From positions 145,763,485 through 145,827,484 of the forward strand of contig CM041779.1 in assembly GCA_023374045.1 (NCBI GenBank): a DNA stretch of 64,000 bases. The letters run 5' to 3'. Within the stretch, counting starts at the first letter, position 1, and each line of letters starts with the position of its first letter. Source of the stretch: Limonium bicolor (lineage: Eukaryota; Streptophyta; Magnoliopsida; Caryophyllales; Plumbaginaceae). Positions 46,107 to 58,944 of this stretch are shown here, piece after piece. The position numbers were made by a program, and so were the translations under genes. The notes beneath the pieces were generated by a model, which was given only the letters and a program-made list of their open reading frames with translations, was not told where the DNA came from and did not search any database.

Positions 46107-49100
46107 AAAGAACTTTGTCCCCAAAGTTCTCAGCATCTTATCTTATTAGAATATGTCTTACCTCATTCCATAGATCATATAGATCACAACTTATATGTCT
46201 TAATCTTATTGGCTCATTAGGTCTCATACACTTATATCAAATATCACACATCCAAGCATGTATAGCACTCAAAATTCCCTTTGTTCCTTTTGATGGTTAA
46301 AACAACACATAGTTTTCACATCGTATTCTCCCATTTCACCAGTCCGTAGACAAAGCACATTCGTCCTCGCCACCCATTGGGCCAGATACAAAACACTCTG
46401 CTCTCCCCATGTCACCGGTCCCGAAGACAAAGGCTCATGCGTCCTCGACTTCATGGGCGAGACTCAATAAAAAGGAAATCCTTTTTACAAGGTCATGTGA
46501 GGAATAATTCCTCTAATTGAAAATACAATCAACTCCAATTTCGTTTTATCCTAAAGCCTCTATTCTTAGCGTGATTTAATTGTGACCATTGGAAGGGAGT
46601 TTCAGAGTCATCCGACCCTGATGTGATCAGCATCAGTGTTGAACTATCCTTCCACCCTAATTTGTGTTCGGTTTCCCTTGATCCCAAAATCAGTTCCACC
46701 CTCCACGTCATTTTCAAAAATCAAATCATTCACTCATTTCCAATTTTCTATCTTTTTAATCTTTCTAGTCATAATCATTACATCTCCAAGGTATGGACTC
46801 AGTCCATTAAACATTCCCAATTCATCTCTTAATACTTACCTCATAGCATTACTATTTCCTGTCTCATATTCCTATCGAATAATATCTCAGAGTGTTGTCT
46901 TATTCTTATCTCCCACATACTTTCATATCAACTCATATCTTATATATTCCTTAAGTTCCTTAATCCTCTTCACCACTTCTCTTAAGTCTTGTACTCACAC
47001 CGGAGTTAACAAGATAGGTAATTTATATGGATCCCATCTTCTGTGCGCAATAACCATAATAATCTCAAGTTTATTTGGTAAACAAATTCCCAAATTCCTT
47101 TTGTGCCATGCACACCGTAGTTTACATACTTAGTAACAATAACTAACGCGAGGTTTTCGCTCTACTACCCCTTAAATGGATTACGCCCACGTAATCAACA
47201 TTATATCATCCTTGAACATAGGTTCAAATGTCTAATTCTCACTGAGCATTTTAGCTTTCATATCATCTATTTCACTGGTAATTCGATCAGAGGGTCATAA
47301 CTATGTTAACGGCTTAGTCTCTGTATCGAGGATTCTTAACGGTACTTATACCATTTCCTTAACTTAGTTGGGTATAATCTCAAAAGTACTGATCTGCTAG
47401 CTTCCGCTGCGCTACTCTGATAACCTTAGGCTTAGTTTGCCTTTCTTATCCTTTTATAGTATTGTATATTCTTCTGCCTCCTTACAGTTTAGGAATATTG
47501 GTCTCTCAGTGTACACGTGTTATCTTATATATACACGGTCTTAATGAGTTGTAACTCGTCTTTCCATTCTCCCTGAAGATCTAACATTCATATTCTTACT
47601 GTTCTCTCAAGCATTTAAATTATTCTTTCTAACTGACCTTTGGTCTGAGGATGATTCTCAATCTCAAACTATTGTTTAGTGCTTATTGCACTTTACAGTT
47701 TGATCTATAACGTCTTAGGACATGTCCAATGTCTGTACTTAATGATCCGTGCTCTTCGCACTTCATAATCCTTAATTATTTGTTCTCTGGTTCCTTTGTG
47801 TTGTTGGTTCAACTAAGTTCCTTCTCTTCAACTGTTTGTGGTAGTAGCTGCTCTCGTCTATTCTTGCGTCGTTGACCGTGGTGCGGAGTCGACTACCTCC
47901 CGTGTTCCTTACACCATTCGTTTACATGCATGGGGTACCTTACTGGTACATTACTACCTACCCAATTAACTCATAAATGAGTCTATCAGGCCTGCAAGCC
48001 CCTGTGGGGTGCAGTCGTCCCACATATCGTTTTAGTAAACTCGTAGTGTCCTCACACGTTTAGCCATGCTAACATGAAGTATTCTATTGTCGATCTCCTC
48101 TTTCATGGTTCCATAATAATACTTATTGTTCTTCTTGAATTTTATCAAGGGAAATCCATTTGCTGTGTTCTTGGGTATGGTATGCTCTAGGTCCTTCTTT
48201 ATTCCGTACTGACTAGATCTCTTAGTAACTAAGATCTCTTTCCATAGAGCCTCTTATCTTGTTTCTCAAGTTTATTCTACTATGAATGCATAGTATGCTT
48301 CCTATGAAATCATACCTCACACAATCTAGACTACTGGCGTCAATGCACAATTTGTCTACCATCTTATTCCCTTACTTATATCGGTCTTAGCTCATAAATC
48401 TAATTGCCTCGGTGTCAATATTTGACGGCTTGTACATAATGGTCGCTTTAGTGCGCACCATGACTTAATCCCCTTATATAGGTATTGTACTCACGACCAC
48501 TACTACCGTGGTAGTTGGCCTTTACTCTGTTGCCCATTGATGGTGCAACTACTTACTCATTTATTCTAACATCTTATCTTATACTCAATTCATTCTTGGT
48601 GTAAACACACTGGGTTTCTCTAATTCGGTGCTTGGCGGTTGCCGTACCGAGTTGTAAAATGGTTATCCCTTAATATGAAGGTGTTTCGCTTCGATTTCGG
48701 GTTCGTATGTAGGCTAATTTCTCTCACATTCTTCCATCCCTTATGATGTTATTTACCATCTAATTTAAACGGTTACTGAAGAAGCCATCCATTTACTCAC
48801 AAGATCTTCTGAGCATTGGTCACTTGACGTGCCATAATGTGCACTCATAACGTTTATCTCTGACGATTACTGATTCTTAAATCCTGGATGTTGGATATAA
48901 GGTCTGTCTCTGCAGCCTCCCTTATAACTCAAGTGTATCTGGTACATTCGAAGGTAATCTCAAGGTTTACGGTTTCCATTCCTTAATAAAAGTATTCTAT
49001 CTCTAATAAGTGAAAGCCCTTTTGAGGGGCTTATTCCCACTCATGGCCTCACAACAAGGAGAGGTATCCCCACCCTAAAAGGAATGGTTCGTTCTCTGCC

Positions 49101-51205
49101 CCTGTCATTGGTATTATCTCAATATTCTCATTGGTGCCCTTTCCTGGCAATCCTTCCGCAATCTAAGTAATAGGCGTTGTAACCGTTCATATCTTTGAAT
49201 CGTAGTTTGTTCATAGCTTAAATAAGTCTTCTTATGCCTTCCTGCACCTCGAGCTCTGATGTGGTTAACATCCTTGGCTCGTAGGCTCTTAGTGCTTAAT
49301 GTCTCAGTTCCTTACTTGTACTCTTACTCATCTGTAGGTTGTCCTCATAAGTTTCTGGTTCTTTGAACACTATCCACTGTTAGGTTACATATTAAATGTA
49401 GTATCGGGTTCCATGGTAAGTTACCGCGTCCTGCTTCCCGCTATGGAAGTTTATTCAAGTGATCTGAGGTTACTCAGTGTCTGTGACAACTCTGTCGTTC
49501 AAATAGACTTATGTCTTTAGCAATCAAGGTTAAGTTCGTATTAGGCGTCCGCCTTACGGTGTCTAAGTTGGATATTATCCTGTCATCTTATGCTTCCATC
49601 TCAACGCTCTGTTCAACATTTGTTGACTACGCCACCCGTCAATGATTAATCATACTTGGGTGTTAATAAGGTAGGCAACCAATACTAACTGTCATTCATC
49701 AGTTTGTTCGGCTCGGCTATGCCCGCTATGTGGGGGTAGACCTCTGAGCTTTCCTCTGTCGGGATTATATGTCTTTAATCCTTAGTTGGTTATAGCTTAA
49801 GTTTATTTCCTCTGCCCTTGTTTCCGGGGTTTACTAACATATTCAACGAAGATTGTTGTTATTGGTATGCTTATGGTCTCTCGGAGTCTATCCCGTTCCT
49901 GCTGGAAGTCGTTCTGTCGACTGCCATCATTGTATCTCTAAATACATTCCTTGTATGTTGTTACTTACGTAGTGTTTTGCTTGGATTATTGAGCGATCTC
50001 TTAGGTTCCTTCTGGATTGGTGTTCTTACCGTACCGTTGCTAATATTTATTGTTTAGTATCTCGTCCAAGTTCAGCTCCCTGCTGACTAGTGTGCCGGCT
50101 CATCTTATCATGGTCAGGCCGTTAGGCCTTTCCAAGGTCTTATTCTCCCGTTCTTGTGGATTTGCAATCCGGTATGGATATGTATTAAAATTGTAATGTT
50201 CCACTATCTCGCCCTGATGGCTTCCCGTGTAGCTTAACCGTGGTAGCACTTGCTATGGCAAGTGCACCATGCAGGATGGGCTATTGGTGCAAGGTACATT
50301 GGTAGTGATACTTCCCCCTAATTTCCATGTATTTGGTAGTCCGCAGGACTCCTTAGATGTTCTCTTATTTTGGATAACTAGCCACCCGGCAGTTTCCGGT
50401 TGTGTTGACAGTACTGTCACTTGTCAGGGCGTTCCTCTTTCTGAGGGAATCCCTCGTTACTTACCTATGTCTTAATCCTCACTCCCGTTTTCACACATTT
50501 TTCGTGGTTACTAAGTACTAATTCTCCTCTAGGCACTACATCGTAATCCTATTCTGATATACAGTTTTACGCGTCTTTTTTGTCGCCTGCGCTATGTCGG
50601 CCAGGTTTGTAACCTTTCCCACTGGATGGGGTTTGGAGTTCCCGTTTCTAACTGGACTTTCTGGTAGTCTTAATTCTCATGTTATGTATCATCCCGCTGC
50701 TATGCTCATTCGGACCACTGTCCGGTACTTATGTCGCTTATCTTTTCCTTACCATTGCACTCGTAGTGCCTTTCTTATCATTGGTATGGTGGGGTAACTC
50801 GACTGCGTAGCATGTCGACCCATGTTGCCGGTAATTTCCGTTCTCTTACTGATAGAATTCCATTGGTAGCGCCTGCTTTACTAATGCGCTCCATTAAAAA
50901 CCTCCAATTTTTTGTAAACTGTTGTACAACAAGATGTTTCTGGTATTGCTTACTGTTAACCAACAACCAGATCGGGTTTTTCCCGAGTAAGAAAAGGCTT
51001 TCTTCTCTCTGGCGTTTGTTCCACGTATTTAAACAAGGGATGTGGATGGCGGGTCTAGGTACTATGGATATCCGGTAAACACCGGGGAGTCCTAACTAAC
51101 GCACCTCTCACTCTATCTCTCAACCCTTAACCCATAACTCAAATTCAACCTCAGTATTCTCCTATGTGCGGTAATTCCTGTCATCAGAGCGTAACTACGC
51201 TTTAC
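46107..51205 (-). pseudogene. Heavily decayed interior of element 4 (pol traces)
   Basis: About 5.1 kb between polypurine tract and primer site with no intact frame. By eye, weak matches to pol in the right order can be followed: the second polypurine-like motif near 47160, GGATTCT of the tail near 47330, CTTAGGCTTAGTTTGCC (GKLSPK region) near 47430, TGGTCTGAGGATG (TDGQ region) near 47650, and the integrase HHCC part near 48080-48150. Many differences are C-to-T/G-to-A, as expected of methylated repeats. I cannot recognise an AlkB exon or knuckles, and the interior is about 1.4 kb shorter than element 2, so part may be deleted. Confidence 0.65.
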
Positions 51206-51217
51206 GCTCTGATACCA
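51206..51217 (-). promoter_or_regulatory. Primer-binding site of element 4
   Basis: GCTCTGATACCA, i.e. TGGTATCAGAGC on the element strand, five bases from the LTR. Preserved although the coding part is ruined. Confidence 0.9.
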
Positions 51218-51222
51218 CTTTT

Positions 51223-51899
51223 TGTAACACCCCAACTCATAATTACATAGTTATCTCATAAATCTTCATTTACTAAACTCGTCATTACAGCGGAATCCTT
51301 ACAACAGTTGGTGTTACCGCCGTTAGTCACCCACGTGACTAACTAGGCATACTAAATACTCCAAGATCTAGCTACGGTCTGATGGACCCGAATATACCGA
51401 ACATTAGTACTTACAAGTCTTAATCAATTACATATCAATCTTACGATCTCCTCACGTCCTATACAACTTACTAACTCAAATTACCATACGAGAGTACATT
51501 GCCAACTCGTAGGTCACAATTAAACCCGTAACACATCTACCTCATCTTACTCTTAGGACGGTCGCCTTCTGACGTTCACCTGCGAAATAAAAACAGCCCC
51601 CAAAGGGGGTCAGCAAAATTGCTGATACGATCCTCTCATAGCCCCCAAGCTAACGTGGCTACGACGACTAATTGTCGATAGCATGGAGGTTGATTAGATG
51701 CACAACATAATAGAAAGTGCAATACACAACAAGCCAAATATGAACAATCAAAGTTCAAGCACAATGAACGACTTAAAAACATTCCCTTAATTAGTGAGTT
51801 AATTATTTAATTCCTTAAGTTATGTTCCCTCTTAATCTCAGTCCAACCTTAGCTTACCTCAGTCTTAATCCTTATCTTAGTCTTAGAAAACAAACCATT
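51223..51899 (-). mobile_element. 5' LTR of element 4, truncated
   Basis: Matches the start of the 3' LTR (41325-41996) and stops after ACAAACCATT, where a new LTR starts (TGTAACACCCC at 51900). The remaining 4 kb of this LTR is not found to the right, so element 5 insertion was accompanied or followed by loss of the distal part. Confidence 0.85.
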
Positions 51900-54740
51900 T
51901 GTAACACCCCTAATCCTAAACCTGTAATAACGTCGCAAGTCGTAGCATAATTAATAACAATTCACAGCGGAAAATAAAACTATCTACCTTGGTGTTACAC
52001 GCCGTTACTCACCCTTGTGAGTAACAAGGCATCCTTACTCTTTCCAACAATACAACTCTTCACGCTGTGATGAACAGATACTGAGCACTCTAATCATTAC
52101 AAACCAAATCCAACTAGATGAGCAACTAACTGAATACAACAACCTCATTAATACAATACAAAATAAAACCAAAGATGTTTGTTGAAAACACATCAGCTAC
52201 CCCCGTGTCCCGCACTCCGGCTTGAGTCTTCTCAATAACCTGGAATTTTGGCCCATTGAAGGGCTCAGCAATCGAAATGCTGTATGCTAAATGTAGTCTT
52301 AATTATCTAGATCTAATCCTTAAGTCGTTTTAGCCATCTTGATATTAGGTTCTTTACATGAAATGCCGGTTTACAATATAACAGTAATAACTGTAACATT
52401 AAACACTCACAAAACAATTCACCTGTAAACACCAATGTACAATAGTACACAACACCTATAAAACATCAATAATCTATAGCAATAACCAATAATCTCACAT
52501 CAATAACGATAACCAATAATCACACATCAATAATCCAAACAAGTTACACATATTAAACTGCACTTGTAGTTGGCCACCTGGCCCTTATCCTTTAAACCAA
52601 TCACTAACCTTTTCCAATTAATTTCCACCTCAGGCGTTATGTCAAGACAACCCTTACTTATTAATGGACGATAGTCCCCTGGGTTCCAATGGAACCGTTA
52701 CCAGCTGACCTTATGGCCCTGGATAATATATTGACCGATCCGTCGAACCTTTGCACCAACGGCAGTGCCCTCCGCCATCGTCGAATGTAGACAATGGATT
52801 CCCTTGAGTGACTCCCCATTGAAGTCTCTCGTAGTGATCACGATGCGCAACCAGAAAGTCAAAACAACCTAGATTCCTCTTTCAATAAATTAGCCCTTCA
52901 GTTAGTGATACAATATCCAATCCTTGAGTTAAGACTATAATAGTTGACCATCAGTTAGGATCTCAAAATTCCTAAAGGTCAGTTAGTTTTTTCTTTCCAG
53001 TTTAGATGTATAAACTTCCAGTCATAAGACGTTCGCATAAAATAAAATGCAACAGCGTATGAGCAATACAGTATACCAAATAATATACATGAAATCACAG
53101 ATATCACTCTTAACAAATAAGCACACACATCTGGACCTTAGGAAAATCCTTAGGACATTCACACCATACAATTAACATACCGTTCACCAAGTAACTGCTA
53201 GCTTGACAAATTCCTGTTCAGTAGTTCCTTCCCGTACGCTGTTATATAAACATGCAATACCGGGTAATATTAATATAACTATTCACTAAATATTACAGTA
53301 CTGTCATTGTAGCGTTTATACTCGTTGTATAATAACTTTGTATGTTTTTTTTATTTCCCCCTGTTATTTAACAGTGGTTCTAGATAGTTCATTAGCTCAT
53401 TATTTTATGTGATCTCCACATGTGATAATGAATTTCCACCTTGTGGTATATTTCCATTTCCTTAATTATATACTCATAATTGTTTCCACTTATTCTTTAT
53501 ATTATATCATTTGGTCATTTTTATTATAACCACAATTATTTTATAAACTTTACATCATACTCCATAATATACCATAATACTCAATTTTAATTCCTTTCTT
53601 TATTTAAAATACAAACCAACCTCATAAATTCGTAACTACATAATGAGCACATTAATTTTGTAAATCATCCAATGACCATATACTTTGGTTCTACTAATTT
53701 AAATATATCAACTTTTATAAATTACCAAACATCCTTTAAATTTCCGGTTTCCATATACTTCCCATAACTACTTTTTAACCCCAAAACTTTTATGTCAGTT
53801 TACATATCAACTTATAAACCATAGTTTTATTATTTAATTTCCTTAATTACGAGACAACCCTTATACTTTTATAAATTGCCAAATAACCTTATAACTTTTA
53901 ATCATTTAGTTCTCCACATTTAACTTTTGGGAATTGCTAAAACAAATATATTAGTTTTATAAATTAACCAAATGACCACATTTATTCTCGGTCTTAACAT
54001 ATAATCCCCTTATATTCACAATTTTACCTCAAAACTTTATATAAGTTACATATTAACTTATAAACTATAGTTTTAATATTTAATTTTCTTAAATAACCAA
54101 GTGGACACTTATATTTTTAAATCACATTTCGCCCTCTTTTAATTCGGTTTTACCAATATCTTTCATAATTACATATTCACCCTTAAACTTTTATAAACTT
54201 GATATTTATGTCATAATCATTTTAACCCAAAGTTTTGGTCAACACTTTGACCAAGACTTAATTTCATAATTAATACTTTAATATACCCATAAAATCATTT
54301 ATAATTCGGTTTGCACACACCAAACTTTCCATAAATTGCAAAATAGTCCCATAACTTTATAATTGTATTTAACACTTAACCACTTATTTAAATTCACCAA
54401 CATTCATAATATTAATTCCTACCTTATATTATAACATAATTATACAAAATTAACCCTTATGTTCTTGGCAATCATATATATTGCACTAAACTTTTCAAAA
54501 TTTACATTTTAGCCACATAACTTTATAAACTAGCCATTTAAATACTTGTAGCTATTTTTAATACTCCTAAAATTTATAATATAAGCTAATTTACTTATAC
54601 ACTTCAAATATCACCAAATAATACATTTCCTTCTTAATTTTATTATTCTTTTACCATAAGGTTTTAAAACTTGTTTTAAACTTTAAAATATATATATATA
54701 TATATATGTATATAAGCCATATGCAGACGTTATATTGTGA
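51900..54740 (-). mobile_element. Element 5: minus-strand LTR-like segment related to element 6
   Basis: Starts TGTAACACCCCTAATCC and is similar in inverse orientation to the end of element 6's LTR (GTAGCATAATTA, CAGCGGA, CCCGCACTCCGG and AGGGCTCAGCA in the same order). It becomes very AT-rich after about 53250. No internal region, primer site or polypurine tract was seen, so it may be a solo or truncated LTR. The right end is uncertain (a TA run lies at 54690-54712). A hairpin motif equivalent is at about 52250-52286. Confidence 0.6.
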
Positions 54741-55059
54741 GTGGTTTAAGTGGTGTAATTATTAAAAAAAGAAAAGAAATTAAAACCCAAAATAAACGTC
54801 GGGCTGCAAACAAATCCCGTCGCAGTAGTATAGTGAAATGTAAGCGACCGGATATCGAACCACGGGACTAATGTACATATTATAGTACCTAAGCGTGTCA
54901 CAGGAGGGGGATTAATTGACTTGTTTTTATAAATAAAAGAAAAGATAAAATAACTAAATTAACAGATAAACTAAACGGACTCTGGTTCAGATTAAATTAT
55001 CTGCTCTTTCATGCTTTCTACTGGTTTAATATATTGTCTGCAAAATTCCTTTTTTAAAT
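54741..55059. other. Unassigned segment between elements 5 and 3
   Basis: No gene. It contains GCGACCGGATATCGAACCAC (about 54844) within a GC-richer patch; similar words occur in assorted plant repeats, but I cannot assign it. The five bases before element 3 are TAAAT (55055-55059), a possible target duplication whose partner would lie beyond the window. Confidence 0.5.
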
Positions 55060-55674
55060 TGAAATACCCCAAACCTTGGTATGTTGGTTAAACATCAAAA
55101 CATGATTTATTAAGACTAAAAAGAGTCTTAGAAACCTTAGTAAACAAATTTAAACAAAAGGAAACACAAATGTGCTTTAAAGTCAATAAGAGCTAAAATG
55201 TGCTCTAAGCTTGGGATAAACTTGAGTAAGGCCTAATGAGCTTACCAAGACTTCATTTATATACTAATGAACATATTAAACCAATTACCAAAGAAAACCA
55301 AGCTTGAAACAAGTTAAAACTCAAAATGTGCTTTAAGAAGTCTTAAAGCACGTTTTTGAAAAATTGTCTTGTAAATGAGTTTTGAATGGCTAAATGTCCA
55401 TCATTACTCTTAAATATTATGTGTATACTATAGTATCACATTTGGGTGGCTATATTAGTGGGAAATCAAAAATTTCACTTCTATGTGCCTTGTATAGGTG
55501 AATAGTACTTTTTATAAGCTATTTTGTAACATATGTAGTATAAGTAATTAAATTGACAAACAAAGACTAAAATACCCTCATTATTATTAGGGGGCCGGTT
55601 TTCTTAAGGGGTGACTCACCACTCTCTTGTTACTTTGTAAGTAAATAAAGATGACTAGCTAAGGTACTATTCCC

Positions 55675-55682
55675 TTTATAAG
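55675..55682 (+). promoter_or_regulatory. Likely TATA box of element 3 LTR
   Basis: TTTATAAG, followed by AAATATCTTCTAAAAGC and a long CT-rich stretch (about 55700-55770), as downstream of many plant start sites. Element 4 has TTTTATAAG followed by AAATATCTTCT at the corresponding place. The start would be near 55705, leaving about 3.2 kb of LTR downstream. Prediction only. Confidence 0.5.
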
Positions 55683-57290
55683 TTAAATATCTTCTAAAAG
55701 CAAATCCTATCTCATTCTCTCATTTCCCTTCCTTTCTTCATCTTACACGGTTGCTCTCTCTCCCTCCCTTCTTGCTCTATCTCACGGTTGGCTAGCACAC
55801 CAACACCACCATTAAAACCAAACTTTGAGCTCTTGCCAAATCTTGCTCACTTGTCCAAATCAAAAACAAATACCACCAATCTCTTCCTCTCATCAAGCTC
55901 TTCATTCCTATCTTCTCAAAACTCCTAGAGCTCCATTTCGGTGCCAAGGTGTTCCACCATTGAAGGAGCTTGAGCTTGGATTTCTACATATTATTACTCT
56001 CCTTTACTTCTAGGTAAGGAATCTCAAACAAAAATCAAGTTTCCTCCTTGTTTTTGTCATGTCCGAAAATACACATTGATATAGCTCATTGTGTGACTTT
56101 GTTCTAGCTTCATTTCAACTCTTCATGGACTAGGTGGAGTCCTCTCTTGTTATATATCCAAACTCCCTTCAAAGATCAAGGTAAAACAATACATTAATGT
56201 TTTTGAAACTATGTCAAATTAGGGTTTACAATGAGATGAAGCTCAAAGCTTGAATACTCATTATGGTGTTTGTATATTGTCTAGAACTTGACAAGGAACC
56301 AAAATACCATACGGTTTTGTAAGGAATCAAGAAGGAAGTGTTTTGGGAAAAGAGGTAAATCTACTAACTTAAATGTTTTTAATGCCTTAGGAGAAATGAG
56401 CTTATAATGCTTATTAAAACTATCTAAAGAGCCAATGGGAATGACTTAGTAAAGTGTTCTCAAAAGACTAGTAAAGGGCATATGTGTGTTGAGTGTATTT
56501 GCAGGTTAAAGGCATATATATTGTGGAAATTCAGTGTTTATGATTTAAGCACTTTAAGGGCCTAAGAGCCATGCATTTTAAGGGCCTAAGTGCCATGCAA
56601 TTTAAATTGTGCACTATGTTGTAATGTGGTGTAAATTTGGTGAAATTATGTATGTGAGTGTTCTTGATGATTTTAGATGATCTTGTGTGTTTAAAGGAGA
56701 AGGTAAAGTGTTTTGGCTTAGCAATGTTCTAGGAGAACCCATGTCAAAATTTAGGTAAGAAGCAAGAAGTTTTAAGTGTTTACATAGGTTTGGTGAGTTA
56801 GAAAGTGTAGGAGATGAATAAGAAGTTTGATGTTCTTAAGGAATTTTGATGAACTAGGAAACTCTAGATGTAATAAGGACTTAGGCATGATCTTGAGATT
56901 TAAGTAGGTACCAAAGTCACTTTGGGACTTAGGTAAATACCTAGGCAAACTTTGGTAAAAGGAGGAGTGTACACTAGGAAAAGAGTTTCAAGAAGGAGAT
57001 AAGGAATTAGTGTGAGAGATGATGCTTGGGAGATGATGTTAAGTTAAGGAGAAAGCATTTTGGGATAGTAGTTACCTTAGGTGAGAAACACCATCTAGGA
57101 ACCTAGTATAAAATAACATAAGTGTTAAGGAATTTTTACAAGGAAATAAGTAAATGTTTTAAGGAATTAGAAAATGAGTTTCATGGATGTTGTATGTGGA
57201 TGTAAGGTTACCAAATGTTGCTAGGAAGCATTAAGAGGCCTTAGGAGAAGTTTGGTGAAGAATTGGCAAGTTTAGGTAAGTTTAGTAGGC

Positions 57291-57553
57291 GACCGACCCA
57301 GGGGCCGACCCAGTTTGTGGGTCGGTCGAGTCTCTGTAAAATGTTAGGAAATGTTCGGTGACGGTCCGACCCAGAAGGGTGGGTCGGACATGGGTCGGTC
57401 GAGCCTCTGTAAAACGTTGGGAAAAAGTTCGCACATGGACCGACCCAGAATGGTGGGTCGGACGTGGGTCGGTCAAGGTAAAGTTTTTCAGACCCGAAGA
57501 CCACTGGGAGGGTCCGACCCAGTTGTGGGTCGGACGGTGGGTCGGTCGGACCA
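57291..57553. repeat. Inverted-word array, element 3 LTR
   Basis: GACCGACCCAG...GGGTCGGTC blocks in alternating orientation with spacers holding TCTGTAAAA, followed by a run of 12 A at about 57561. Same place and orientation relative to the LTR as in the others. Confidence 0.85.
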
Positions 57554-58503
57554 AAACATGTAAAAAAAAAAAACAGAAAAGAATGTGACTTATGTAGTTA
57601 ACCCTAGGGTATTTAATGAAGGTAACCTAGGGTAAGATAGGCATTAAACATGTCATACAAGCATGTTGAATATATAGTAAGTGTGAAGTTAAATAATTAA
57701 TTAACCGACCTTACTAATGTGTATAGGATTCTCTCAAGGTGGGAACGAAACAAGGCAAGGACCAAGGTATGGTTTTCTTGCAGTCTGTTGCCTAACGGTT
57801 TACACCGGCTTGGGTGTTGTTTGTTTTCTGAGTGTTTACGACCTTATAAGATTAAGGCATGAAAGGAGTTTACAGTTGTTATGTATTATGATGTTGTGTT
57901 ATTATGACTCTTTTCCCTTGGTGTGTCTAACAAGACCTAAATGTTGCTTGTATGTGACTTGACAAAATGTTGTGTGATCACTAACAAGTGCTAACCGGGG
58001 GAGTGAGGAGTCCGGTTGTTCCGGCCACGCGTGTGATGGATGGGGGTCGATATCATATCCGGTTCGGCTCTCTTGGTGTATGTATAGGTAGTATTCCAAT
58101 TTGGTTTCTACCTTCCCTTAGCTTATCCAAAGCTAATTACTGACTCACGTCGGGCCATAGGGGCATACGTATGTTATTTCGGAGTGCTCGGGATTACTAT
58201 ATCCGACACGCCTTTGGTATAAGTTAACCGTTCTATATAACCGGACGGTAACGAGGATGGTAACGAGCTTAACATGGGGCCGGTAAAACCCCTAGGCTCT
58301 CATGGTATACTAACTATGGTGGAAGGTTCCTTGTGAGGACCACGTTATGGTGTTATGTATTGATGTTGTGATGCTATGCAATTTCCCTTGCTATGCTATG
58401 GTATATGTGTATATATATGTTGGTTGTTCTAAAATGAATGCCATGTTATTATGACAATTGGTTGCGCGTATCCCGTTAGTCGATGGGCTGCGCGTTAGCC
58501 ATA

Positions 58504-58535
58504 CCAGCAAAGGTGCTGACCCCCTCGGGGGCCCC
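58504..58535 (+). promoter_or_regulatory. Conserved double hairpin, element 3 LTR
   Basis: CCAGCAAAGGTGCTG then ACCCCCTCGGGGGCC, 18 bases before the predicted acceptor at 58554. Confidence 0.6.
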
Positions 58536-58932
58536 ATATTTTATTTGATTGCAGGATGAGGATCGAAGAGGCTGAGTGGCTCTAGGTCCTAGGCGGTAGA
58601 TATACTTTTGGTAAGTAGGTTGTTGAGCCCGGGATGCGCCTGTGCTCCCGAGGCGTACATGTTGATACCTTGTTATACAGTTATGGATGATTATGGTTTG
58701 GAGATGATTTGTAAATTAAATACTCGGTATGGTTACTTATGTTTATATATGGATGTTAGTTACTATGCTCGGGAGTCTGATCATCAGACCGATACACTTG
58801 TATTTATTCTGCCTAGTTAACCACGTGGGTGGTTAACGGCGTTGTAACACCAAAGCGATAGTTATTATTTGGTTGGTTATTCCGCTGCGACTTCGGTAGA
58901 TGATAGGAGCGTTGTAGGGGTGTTACAAAAAG

Positions 58933-58944
58933 TGGTATCAGAGC
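58933..58944 (+). promoter_or_regulatory. Primer-binding site of element 3
   Basis: TGGTATCAGAGC, complementary to the 3' end of initiator Met-tRNA, six bases after the LTR. A short leader (58945-59134) follows to the gag start codon. Confidence 0.93.

Larger units (their letters stand above)
56014..58554 (+). other. Predicted leader intron inside the LTR of element 3
   Basis: Donor TAG|GTAAGG and acceptor TTTTATTTGATTGCAG|G bound 2,541 bases. The right LTR of the array has the same sites 2,545 bases apart (33147-35691, minus). Donor and acceptor words are also kept in element 4. Splicing would shorten the leader before gag. Inferred from sequence conservation only. Confidence 0.45.
55060..58926 (+). 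mobile_element. 5' LTR of element 3 (3,867 bp)
   Basis: TGAAATACCCC...GGGGTGTTACA, plus strand, same subfamily as the array LTRs. Landmarks: TATA-like TTTATAAG at 55675-55682 followed by a CT-rich stretch; strong donor CTTCTAG|GTAAGGAATC (intron from 56014); repeated AAGGGCCTAAG words (about 56548-56602); inverted-word array (57291-57553) followed by an A run; hairpin pair (58504-58535); and a T-rich tract plus GCAG|GATGAG acceptor at 58554. Confidence 0.93.

Noticed and set aside
46115..47133. Cluster of short open frames (e.g. 46636-47133)
   Set aside because: 3' untranslated part of element 4 with CT-rich composition; no domain and not present in relatives.
49818..50057. 79-residue hydrophobic frame
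   Set aside because: Lies in the decayed interior of element 4; the hydrophobic look comes from T-rich sequence and no family is recognised.
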